Shown here in pieces: positions 5,969-13,373 of a DNA stretch of 17,397 bases. The position numbers and the translations under genes were made by a program. Within the stretch, counting starts at the first letter, position 1; each line of letters opens with the position of its first letter. Location: the NCBI GenBank assembly GCA_035478795.1, contig DATIJJ010000045.1, positions 1-17,397 of the forward strand, in the 5' to 3' direction. The notes under the pieces are model-generated. The model did no database searches, had not been told where the DNA came from, and saw only the letters and a list, made by a program, of their open reading frames with translations. Source of the DNA: DATIJJ01 sp035478795. Its GTDB lineage: Bacteria > Pseudomonadota > Gammaproteobacteria > DSM-16500.

Positions 5969-6717
5969 CAAATGACCTGCGCTTCGTGACGTAATTTATC
6001 CACGAGCTCTTTCACACTGTTGACCCGAATGCCGGTACGACGTGCTTTGGGCGCGCTCACTTTTATGACCAGAAGACGCGGTTTGATATCGACTGCGAGT
6101 TCTGTCACCGGAATGCGCGTGATGGGCTTTTGTTTGGCCTTGACGATATTGGGCAGGGATAAATAGCGCGGTTCATTCAGACGAAGATCGGTGGTCACCA
6201 CCGCAGGCATTTTTAATTTGAGTGTCTGAAGACCGCCATCTATTTCGCGTGTGACGGTGAGATCATTATTTTCGATCGCGAGTTTTGATGCGAACGTGCC
6301 TTGCGGCCACGCAAGCAACCCTGCGAGCATCTGTCCAACCTGATTATTGTCTGTATCAATCGCCTGTTTGCCGAGAATAATGAGAGCAGGTGATTCCTGT
6401 TCAGCCAGTTTTTTGAGTATTTTTGCTGCCGCGAGCGGTTGAATGGTTTGATCTGTCTCAATCAAAATCGCCCGGTCCGCGCCCATTGCAAGTGCCGTGC
6501 GCAACGTTTCCTGGTTTTGTAAAACGCCGATCGAGACCACAACCACTTCCGTTGCAATACCCTGTTCCTTTAATCGAACAGCTTCCTCAACCGCGATTTC
6601 ATCAAAGGGATTCATTGACATTTTTACGTTGGTTGTTTCAACACCCGTCTCATCCTGTTTCACTCGAATATGGGCTGCAAAATCAATCACTCTTTTAACC
6701 GCAACAAGCACTTTCAT
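5968..6717 (-). CDS. etfB: Electron transfer flavoprotein beta subunit
   Basis: This 249-residue protein has the usual EtfB length and motifs: MKVLVAVKRVIDF at the start, MNPFDEIAVEEAVRLKE, GADRAILIETD, and the AMP-binding loop DTDNNQVGQMLAGLLAWPQG. It pairs with EtfA as the soluble electron carrier of fatty-acid and amino-acid oxidation. I choose the ATG at 6717 because GAGGGAG lies 6 nt upstream and the family consensus begins here; the frame is open five codons further to a GTG at 6732. It is the first gene of the etfB-etfA-MBL unit. The gene is divergent from an SDR starting at 6782, so the 64-bp gap must hold both promoters; neither is clear by eye. Confidence 0.96.
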   Translation of the reverse strand: MKVLVAVKRVIDFAAHIRVKQDETGVETTNVKMSMNPFDEIAVEEAVRLKEQGIATEVVVVSIGVLQNQETLRTALAMGADRAILIETDQTIQPLAAAKILKKLAEQESPALIILGKQAIDTDNNQVGQMLAGLLAWPQGTFASKLAIENNDLTVTREIDGGLQTLKLKMPAVVTTDLRLNEPRYLSLPNIVKAKQKPITRIPVTELAVDIKPRLLVIKVSAPKARRTGIRVNSVKELVDKLRHEAQVI

Positions 6718-6781
6718 CCCTTGCTCCCTCACGCTTTTTTAAAGTAGTATCCACGATTCAGGATTTTTTTAAAAGGAAATC

Positions 6782-7552
6782 ATGTCGATGAAAATAAAGA
6801 ACTCGGCAGCCATCGTGAGTGGCGGCGCATCCGGCATGGGCTTTGCTACAGCACGATTATTAAGTCGGGCCGGTGCAAAAGTGGCGGTACTCGATCTCGA
6901 TCAAAACCGTCTTGAAAAAGTGGCAAATGAAATAAATGGCATGGCCATTGTCTGCGATGTCACCGATGCCAATGCCGTCGAAGAAGCCGTACTCCACGCT
7001 GAGAAAGCGCATGGCGTCGCCCGTATCTGTGTCAATTGTGCCGGTATCGCACAAAGCCGACGGATGCTTGAAAAAAAGGGACCGCTGCCTTCTGACGCCT
7101 TCCTGAAAGTCATTCAAATCAATTTGATCGGTACCTTCCATCTGATGCAACGGGCAGCCGCTGCCATGCTATCCGCTGAACCCGTCGGACCTTCCGGTGA
7201 ACGAGGTATTATTATCAATACCGCATCGGTAGCGGCTTTTGAAGGCCAGATTGGGCAAATCGCCTATAGTGCGTCAAAAGGCGGCGTTGTTGCCATGACC
7301 TTGCCCGCCGCGCGCGAGATGGCACAATTTGGTATCCGTGTCATGGCCATTGCACCCGGTCTTGTCGATACACCGATGTTTGATACCCTTCCACCCGAGG
7401 CACGTGAGGCTCTGGCAATGAGCGTTCCTTTTCCAAAACGATTGGCAGACCCTGACGAATATGCCAGACTGGTTTTGCATATTGTCCGGAATCAAATGTT
7501 GAATGGTGAAGTGATCCGTCTGGACGGTGCGTTGCGCATGCAGGCAAAATAG
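6782..7552 (+). CDS. SDR dehydrogenase, 3-hydroxyacyl-CoA dehydrogenase type II (HSD17B10-like)
   Basis: This 256-residue short-chain dehydrogenase has the nucleotide loop SGGASGMG (13-20), D38 at the end of the second strand (favouring NAD over NADP), NCAGIA (85-90), catalytic S149, Y162 and K166 in YSASK, and the PG-loop APGLVDTPMF. The stretch around the active site (NTASVAAFEGQIGQIAYSAS) and the end DGALRMQ are typical of the HSD17B10-like 3-hydroxyacyl-CoA dehydrogenases of branched-chain amino-acid and fatty-acid oxidation. AAGGA lies 6 nt before the ATG at 6782; a second in-frame ATG at 6788 is less well placed. Being divergent from etfBA supports a role in acyl-CoA oxidation. The permease gene follows after 13 nt, so both may share one mRNA. 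Confidence 0.88.
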   Translation: MSMKIKNSAAIVSGGASGMGFATARLLSRAGAKVAVLDLDQNRLEKVANEINGMAIVCDVTDANAVEEAVLHAEKAHGVARICVNCAGIAQSRRMLEKKGPLPSDAFLKVIQINLIGTFHLMQRAAAAMLSAEPVGPSGERGIIINTASVAAFEGQIGQIAYSASKGGVVAMTLPAAREMAQFGIRVMAIAPGLVDTPMFDTLPPEAREALAMSVPFPKRLADPDEYARLVLHIVRNQMLNGEVIRLDGALRMQAK

Positions 7553-7565
7553 AGTAAACAGGCTT

Positions 7566-9518
7566 ATGTCACTTTCATCCAAATTAAAGCACTATGTCAT
7601 CGGCGATCCGCTGAATCCATTCAATCCCAATATGTTGCGCCATGTTTCACTGATTGCATTGCTTGCCTGGATCGGTTTGGGTGCCGACGGTTTATCCTCG
7701 TCCTGTTACGGTCCCGAGGAAGCATTCATCGCACTCGGCCACAATACGCATCTTGCTCTCTACATTGCATTGGCAACGGCAATCACGGTTTTTATTATTT
7801 CACTGGGTTATAACCAGGTCATTGAATTATTTCCAAGCGGCGGTGGCGGTTATAAAGTGGCGACCCAATTGCTGGGCTCCCATGTGGGCCTCGTATCCGG
7901 CGCAGCGCTTATCATCGATTACGTCCTGACCATTGCCGTCTCCGTTGCAAGCGGCACCGATCAGTTGTTCAGTTTGCTGCCCACCTCCTTTTTACCTTAC
8001 AAATTATTTGTGGAAGCCATGACGTTGATCCTGCTGATGGTGATCAATTTGCGTGGCATGAAAGAATCCATCAAATTATTGATACCGATTTTTCTTGGCT
8101 TTGTGGTGATCCATTTCGGGCTGATCGTTTATGGTGTCGCCACACATGGCAAAAGTTTAATAAATCTTGTGCCGGATACCGTGCAGGATACAAAACAACT
8201 GGCAGCGGCGATTGGCTGGCTGCCGCTGCTCGCTATCATGTTACATGCCTATTCGCTGGGAAGCGGTACGTATACCGGTCTTGAAGCCGTATCCAACAAC
8301 GTCAATACATTGAGTGAACCGCGCGTTCGAACCGGCAAATGGACGATGTTTTATATGGCGGTTTCCTTAAGTTTTACAGCAGCCGGTATCATGCTGCTTT
8401 ATTTACTCTGGAATGCAACGCCCACACCGGGAGAAACATTGAATGCCGTTGTATTTCACTCGATTCTGGGCGATTCCCATTTTGGCAAAACCCTGTTATT
8501 TCTGGCACTCACGCTTGAAGCAGGTCTTCTGATGGTGGCAGCCAACACCGGGTTTCTCGCCGGTCCCCGAGTACTCGCCAACATGGCGGTTGACAGCTGG
8601 GTACCCAATCGTTTTCGTCATTTGTCCAGCCGTCTGGTTATTCAAAATGGCCTGATTGTATTTGGCATACTGGCACTCGCCATTTTACTGTGGTGCCGTG
8701 GTCGTGTTTCACTGCTGGTTATTTTATACAGTATCAACGTATTCATTACGTTTTCTCTTTCATTGCTGGGACTCAGTGTCTACTGGGCAAAACAGCGCAG
8801 CAAGGCATCGCCTCGCTGGGGAGCCCGTCTGACCTTTTCCATTTTCGCCTTTCTGATTACATCCAGCATTTTGTGTGTGACGCTTTCTACCAAATTTGAA
8901 TCCGGCGGCTGGTTCACGATTGTCATTACCTGTGCTGTCATCGGCCTTTGTCTTCTGATTAAAAAACATTATATTTCCATCAATAAAAAATTGGCGGAAC
9001 TGGATGCTCAATTAAAACAACCTGTCACCGAAAAATCGACCCATCTTCTCATACCCGATCCACAAATGCCGACGGCGGTTATTTTTGTGGGAAAAAGTTT
9101 TGGTGTGGGCATGCATACGCTGTTGTGTGTGTTGCGCATCTTCCCGCGCTATTTTAAAAATTTTATTTTTGTGAGTGTTGGCATTGTTGATGTGGAAAGT
9201 TTTACAGCCGAGGCAACACTTGAAAAAATGAGGCAGGAAGTAGGACAGACGCTGGAATATTTTGTGAATTACTGCCAGCAATATCAGCTTGCAGCAGACA
9301 GTTATTCTGCCTTTGGTACCGATACGGTGGATGAATTGACAAAACTTGCCGAGGAAGTGAGCCAGAAATATCCGAACTCTATTTTCTTCGCGAGCAAACT
9401 GGTCTTCGAACACGATAACTGGATTACACGTATTCTGCACAATGAAACGCCTACTACCCTTCAGCGGCACTTGCACCTTCAGGGCAAGGAATTGATGATT
9501 TTGCCGATGAAGATTTAA
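7566..9518 (+). CDS. KimA-type APC-superfamily potassium permease
   Basis: This 650-residue protein has an N-terminal membrane part of about twelve helices (25-465) and a soluble C-terminal domain (from about 485) with strands like TAVIFVGKS and NFIFVSVGIV, which fits a USP-like fold. The motif GLGADGLSSSCYGPEEAF (37-54) marks the KimA/YdaO branch of APC transporters. The K+-binding positions known from Bacillus subtilis KimA (D36/Y43 and Y118/T121/S125) are conserved in spacing as D41/Y48 and Y119/T122/S126. Potassium import by proton symport is therefore the best guess; an amino-acid transporter annotation is the alternative. I start at the ATG at 7566 with AGG just upstream, not at the frame opening inside the SDR gene. 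It lies 13 nt after the SDR stop, so it is likely co-transcribed. Confidence 0.82.
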   Translation: MSLSSKLKHYVIGDPLNPFNPNMLRHVSLIALLAWIGLGADGLSSSCYGPEEAFIALGHNTHLALYIALATAITVFIISLGYNQVIELFPSGGGGYKVATQLLGSHVGLVSGAALIIDYVLTIAVSVASGTDQLFSLLPTSFLPYKLFVEAMTLILLMVINLRGMKESIKLLIPIFLGFVVIHFGLIVYGVATHGKSLINLVPDTVQDTKQLAAAIGWLPLLAIMLHAYSLGSGTYTGLEAVSNNVNTLSEPRVRTGKWTMFYMAVSLSFTAAGIMLLYLLWNATPTPGETLNAVVFHSILGDSHFGKTLLFLALTLEAGLLMVAANTGFLAGPRVLANMAVDSWVPNRFRHLSSRLVIQNGLIVFGILALAILLWCRGRVSLLVILYSINVFITFSLSLLGLSVYWAKQRSKASPRWGARLTFSIFAFLITSSILCVTLSTKFESGGWFTIVITCAVIGLCLLIKKHYISINKKLAELDAQLKQPVTEKSTHLLIPDPQMPTAVIFVGKSFGVGMHTLLCVLRIFPRYFKNFIFVSVGIVDVESFTAEATLEKMRQEVGQTLEYFVNYCQQYQLAADSYSAFGTDTVDELTKLAEEVSQKYPNSIFFASKLVFEHDNWITRILHNETPTTLQRHLHLQGKELMILPMKI

Positions 9519-9643
9519 CCTATAAAAATAGATATGAGCACTAAAAAACCAAAAAACTCCCTTCAAAAAGCCGCAGCGCGTTTCATGTTACGATGAATTA
9601 TCCCGATTAAAAAAATCAAAAAAAACCTGTCAAGGAGTCGGCT

Positions 9644-10837
9644 ATGCGAGGCATCGTTTTCCTTCTTTTATTATGTGTATCTTTTTTTTCAGGCGAGCTA
9701 CAGGCAGAACCGGGTGATGCTGTACCGGAAGCCAATTTATATGGTTCTTATGAGTCGTTGAATCCCGATACCGTCAACATGTCGCTCGCTGAAAAAAATG
9801 TCCGGCAATTACGCGACGCCCTGCCCCTATATCAAAATGCAATCCTGCATCCATGGCCCATCATTCCCGACACGCAAAAAAAATTGAAGGCAGGCGTCAG
9901 AAGTCCTGTGGTATTTTTGTTGCGTGAACGATTAAAGGCAACGCGTGATTTGCCAGGTTATTACACTCGTCAGGATATGTTATTTGACAGGGCGCTCTCC
10001 CAGGCGGTGAGAGCCTTTCAACAACGCACAGGCCTCCATGCTGACGGTGTCGTTGGAAAAATGACGCTGCAAGAATTGAATGTGCCACCTGAAACGCGAG
10101 TCAGGCAGATTATTATCAATATGCAGCGCTGGGCCAGTCTCGCCCCTCGTTTGACAGAGCGATTTGTCATGGTCAATGTGCCTGACTATGAACTGTATGC
10201 GTTTGATCACAACGAAAAGATTCTGTCGATGAAAGCCATTGTCGGCAAACCGGAAGCGGAAACACCGGAATTGCAATCACGCATTTCACGCATTGTGTTT
10301 AATCCTTACTGGAATGTTCCGACTCGAATTGCTCAAAATGAAATTGTGAAAAAAGTCCGTGAAGATCCCGAATATCTTGCAACAAACCGTTTAAAAATTT
10401 TAAAAAATGAAGACAGTGAGACGGAAATCGATCCGGATGCAGTGAATTGGCAATCGGCTGAAACCGATGGATTTCCGTACCGTTTCAGGCAAGACCCGGG
10501 ACTGGATAATTCGCTTGGCCTCGTGAAGTTTGAATTTCCCAATACAGCGGATGTGTATTTGCATGATACGCCGGTAAAAGAATTATTTAATCAGGATGAT
10601 CGTGCATTAAGTCATGGTTGTGTGCGCCTTGAAGATCCACTCGCTCTCGTTGATTTTCTGATGGAAGGCAATCCTGACTGGAACGAAGAACGCTTGCAGG
10701 AAATGCTCACTTCCGAAAAACCTCGCTACGTCAAAACCGCTCGCGAAACGCCCATTATCATCACGTATATCACTGCGTGGGTGGATGATGCAGGCACGCT
10801 TAATTTTCGTGATGATATTTACGGGAAAGACAGTTAA
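9644..10837 (+). CDS. L,D-transpeptidase (YkuD) with peptidoglycan-binding domain, exported
   Basis: This 397-residue protein starts with a signal peptide (MRGIVFLLLLCVSFFSG, likely cleaved after LQA near residue 21). A peptidoglycan-binding domain follows (about 86-150; SPVVFLLRERLKA, RAFQQRTGLHADGVVGKMTL). The YkuD catalytic domain has H307 in LHDTP and the core S323-H324-G325-C326 in SHGCVRLE. C326 is the catalytic nucleophile. The enzyme should make 3-3 crosslinks in periplasmic peptidoglycan or attach proteins to it. The organisation resembles LdtD (YcbB), but the protein is shorter than the E. coli enzyme (about 615 residues). AAGGAG 8 nt before the ATG gives a confident start. It is convergent with the carbonic anhydrase gene, with only 5 nt between the stops. 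L,D-crosslinks are known to be abundant in Coxiella small-cell variants, which may be relevant. Confidence 0.92.
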   Translation: MRGIVFLLLLCVSFFSGELQAEPGDAVPEANLYGSYESLNPDTVNMSLAEKNVRQLRDALPLYQNAILHPWPIIPDTQKKLKAGVRSPVVFLLRERLKATRDLPGYYTRQDMLFDRALSQAVRAFQQRTGLHADGVVGKMTLQELNVPPETRVRQIIINMQRWASLAPRLTERFVMVNVPDYELYAFDHNEKILSMKAIVGKPEAETPELQSRISRIVFNPYWNVPTRIAQNEIVKKVREDPEYLATNRLKILKNEDSETEIDPDAVNWQSAETDGFPYRFRQDPGLDNSLGLVKFEFPNTADVYLHDTPVKELFNQDDRALSHGCVRLEDPLALVDFLMEGNPDWNEERLQEMLTSEKPRYVKTARETPIIITYITAWVDDAGTLNFRDDIYGKDS

Positions 10838-10842
10838 TGACC

Positions 10843-13116
10843 TTACAACACATTAAAGCCGCTTAATAATGCAGACTGTTCGAGATCCTTCTTCGTAATC
10901 AGTGAGATGAATTTCTGCTGATCCGCATTCCATTCATACACCATATTCCGGTCAAAATTAAAAAACCAGCCATGAATTTTTAAAGTGCCCTGCTCCACTT
11001 TTTCACGCACAATCGGGAATGTCATCAAATTGTCGATTTGATTCCGGACATTCATACGCGCAAATTCATTCGTGTGCTGTGAGGTATCCAGATTCAATTG
11101 GGATCGAATGAGCGCAATCCATTTTTCCAACCGGGGCGGCAGCAAACCATCGGGTTTAAACTGTTTGCACGCTTTCATCGCGCCACAATTGGCATGACCG
11201 CACACCACGATGTCTGTGATATCAAGCGATGTCAATGGAAATTCCAGTCCGGCAAATTCACTGTGACAAACTGTTTCTGCAGGGTTATAGCGAGGAATAT
11301 AATTTCCTACATTTCGAATGATAAATAAATCACCCGGATTTGAGGATGTCATTTCAGTTGGCACGATGCGACTGTCAGAACAGGTAATAAACAGCGTGTG
11401 CGGATTTTGTTTCTTCAAAATGTAATCAAACAGTCGTTTATCATTTTCCTTTCTTTCTTCAAAAAATTGATGAAACCCGTGAATCAATTGCCCGTGAGAT
11501 GAACGACCTGTCGAGGATTCCGACGTTCTTAATTCATGTTCCGAAATAAGATAATGATCATCAATAAACGTTTCATTGCCAGCCACTTTAAACAATGACT
11601 CAAAACGACGCGCAAGTCCTGTAATGTAGAATACACTATTTTTTTCGCGGCAAAAGCTTGCAAGATCAATGATGGCTGAAGCGCCCGATGTGTCCAGATT
11701 GTCAATACCCGTCAGATCGAGCAACACAATCTTCCCGGAAGCTGCCTGATCCAGTTCTTTTTCGAGACTGGATATTTTTCCCGTGGAAAGAAACGTCAAT
11801 GCGCCTTTTAATGAAAGTCGAATGATGGCATCGTCTGACGATCTCGACACATGCAATCTCGCCTGTGCCGCCTTGAATAACATAATCAGGGCAGCCGCAA
11901 GAATACCCGCCTTGACGCCCGCCAATAAATCCACCGATACAATGGTAAAAAACGTCACCACATAGACCAGTGACTCCGCTCTGGACGTCACCCAGAGCGC
12001 ATAAAATTCCCGGTAATTTAACATGGAGAAGGCAACGGAAAAGAGAACGCCCGTAAGAGCTGCAATGGGCACCATTGCAATATAAGGCGCAAAAGCAAAC
12101 ACAGCAAGCAACACACCGACAGAGTGAATAATACTCGATCGTCTTGTCCTCGCACCTGCCCTGACGTTAACCGCCGAACGTGCAATCACACCGGTCACAG
12201 GAATTCCGCCAAATAACGAAACCGAAATATTACCCAGCCCCTGACCAATGAGTTCCTGGTCTGAGTGATGTTTTTTTTCATTCGTCAATTTGTCAATGGC
12301 GCTTGAAGACAGCAATGTTTCAAGCGATGCCAATAAATAAATGGTGAAAGCACCCGTCATCCATTCATCCAGCGGAATGCGGGGCAAAGCGGGTAATCTG
12401 AGTGGCGGCAAGGAAGATGGAATAGCACCAATCATCGGTACTTTTAAATGAAAAAAATAGACCAGTGCCGTTGCAACTGCAACCGCAGGTAATATCGGCT
12501 GGATGCGCGGAAAAATTTTTGGAAGACCGCGAATGATGACGACTGTCAGCACAACCAGCATGAGACAAACACCATTAATTTCATTGAAGTACGTTTTGAG
12601 ACTTAGAAACACATCAAGGATATGCGATTCTGCCGGTGGTTCGAGACCAAATGCTCTGGGTATTTGACCAATGATAATGATAGCGCCAATACCGGCAGTG
12701 AAACCTGCAATCACCGGCAGCGGAACATAACGGGCCAATTTTCCAAGGCCTGCCATGCCACTCACAAGCTGCATCATTCCGGCGACAAGACACATGAACA
12801 CAAGTCCTTCCAGACCCAATCGCTGGACAGTATCGGCGAGTAAAACCGACATCGCAGCAGCCGGTCCACTGACCGCAAGCGGTGTCCCGCCAAAAAGTGC
12901 GCACACAATCCCGGCCACAATCGCTGTGACAAGACCGACAGCAGGCGGCACACCCGAGGCGAGAGCAATAGCCAGCGACAAGGGTATGGCAAGAAAGGCA
13001 ACCGTGATGCCTGCAAAAATATCTTGCGTCAGGTATTTTGTTGAAAACAGTTTTTTCCATTCTGGAATGAGGCCAGGAATACCCAGCAGCAAAGTGGAAT
13101 TTTTCAGGAATTTCAT
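10843..13116 (-). CDS. SulP bicarbonate/sulfate transporter - STAS - beta-carbonic anhydrase fusion
   Basis: This 757-residue protein fuses three modules. Residues about 25-425 are a SulP permease (DIFAGITVAFLAIPLSLAIA, then LASGVPPAVGL and AVSGPAAAMSVL). Residues about 435-530 are a STAS domain (LLDLTGIDNLDTSGASAI). Residues about 555-750 are a beta-carbonic anhydrase with the zinc ligands C579 and D581 (CSDSR) and H641 and C644 (GHANCG). The fusion suggests that bicarbonate is carried and interconverted with CO2 on the inner side of the membrane; sulfate remains possible for the permease. All catalytic residues are present. AAAGGA lies 9 nt before the ATG at 13116. The gene lies downstream of a terminator and a 14-codon ORF on the same strand and has no clear promoter of its own in the 40-bp gap, so read-through control is possible. 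Confidence 0.93.
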   Translation of the reverse strand: MKFLKNSTLLLGIPGLIPEWKKLFSTKYLTQDIFAGITVAFLAIPLSLAIALASGVPPAVGLVTAIVAGIVCALFGGTPLAVSGPAAAMSVLLADTVQRLGLEGLVFMCLVAGMMQLVSGMAGLGKLARYVPLPVIAGFTAGIGAIIIIGQIPRAFGLEPPAESHILDVFLSLKTYFNEINGVCLMLVVLTVVIIRGLPKIFPRIQPILPAVAVATALVYFFHLKVPMIGAIPSSLPPLRLPALPRIPLDEWMTGAFTIYLLASLETLLSSSAIDKLTNEKKHHSDQELIGQGLGNISVSLFGGIPVTGVIARSAVNVRAGARTRRSSIIHSVGVLLAVFAFAPYIAMVPIAALTGVLFSVAFSMLNYREFYALWVTSRAESLVYVVTFFTIVSVDLLAGVKAGILAAALIMLFKAAQARLHVSRSSDDAIIRLSLKGALTFLSTGKISSLEKELDQAASGKIVLLDLTGIDNLDTSGASAIIDLASFCREKNSVFYITGLARRFESLFKVAGNETFIDDHYLISEHELRTSESSTGRSSHGQLIHGFHQFFEERKENDKRLFDYILKKQNPHTLFITCSDSRIVPTEMTSSNPGDLFIIRNVGNYIPRYNPAETVCHSEFAGLEFPLTSLDITDIVVCGHANCGAMKACKQFKPDGLLPPRLEKWIALIRSQLNLDTSQHTNEFARMNVRNQIDNLMTFPIVREKVEQGTLKIHGWFFNFDRNMVYEWNADQQKFISLITKKDLEQSALLSGFNVL

Positions 13117-13155
13117 TTAAAACGTCCTTTATTTTTCTGTGACCATGCAAATAAA

Positions 13156-13184
13156 AACGGGAGAGATATATCATCCCTCCCGTT
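13156..13184 (-). terminator. Rho-independent terminator after the 14-codon ORF
   Basis: On the minus strand AACGGGAG (13177-13184) pairs with CTCCCGTT (13156-13163) over 8 bp around a 13-nt loop, followed by a T-rich run (TTTTTAT). It lies 16 nt after the tiny ORF and 40 nt before the SulP-carbonic anhydrase start, so it can end the short transcript or act as an attenuator for the next gene. Confidence 0.85.
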
Positions 13185-13199
13185 CTTCACAACCTCAAC

Positions 13200-13244
13200 T
13201 TACTTCTTCTTTGTTTTTTTGCCGGATTTTTTCTTGGTAGCCAT
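13200..13244 (-). CDS. Tiny lysine-rich peptide, 14 aa
   Basis: On the minus strand AAGGAG, 9 nt upstream, leads to ATG at 13244 and a 14-codon ORF MATKKKSGKKTKKK ending in TAA. Eight of 14 residues are lysine. The ORF sits between a good sigma70-type promoter (13307-13334) and a strong intrinsic terminator (13156-13184), so it has every signal of a separate gene despite its size. A lysine-rich, serine/threonine-spaced sequence resembles tails of histone H1-like bacterial proteins, suggesting nucleic-acid binding; Coxiella has a short basic DNA-binding peptide (ScvA), but I cannot claim homology. Alternatively it is a leader peptide whose translation affects the terminator ahead of the SulP-carbonic anhydrase gene. 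Translation is not proven. Confidence 0.6.
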   Translation of the reverse strand: MATKKKSGKKTKKK

Positions 13245-13306
13245 GATGTCTGTCTCCTTGAAAATAAAAAAAGTTAAAAAGTAAGTCCGATCTCTCGAAC
13301 AATTTC

Positions 13307-13334
13307 AGTATATACCTTTCCAGGGCTTTGTGAA
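13307..13334 (-). promoter_or_regulatory. Sigma70-type promoter for the 14-codon ORF
   Basis: On the minus strand TTCACA (13329-13334, 5/6 to TTGACA) is followed after 16 nt by TATACT (13307-13312, 5/6 to TATAAT). The transcript would start near 13300, about 55 nt before the tiny ORF. Confidence 0.6.
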
Positions 13335-13373
13335 TACATTATGGCCTGTCATATACCCAGGGGTTTCCCTTAA

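Noticed and set aside
12614..13174. 186-codon frame overlapping the SulP start
   Set aside because: It is an out-of-frame shadow of the transporter, Cys/His-rich by composition only. The SulP frame has clear domains and a good ribosome-binding site.
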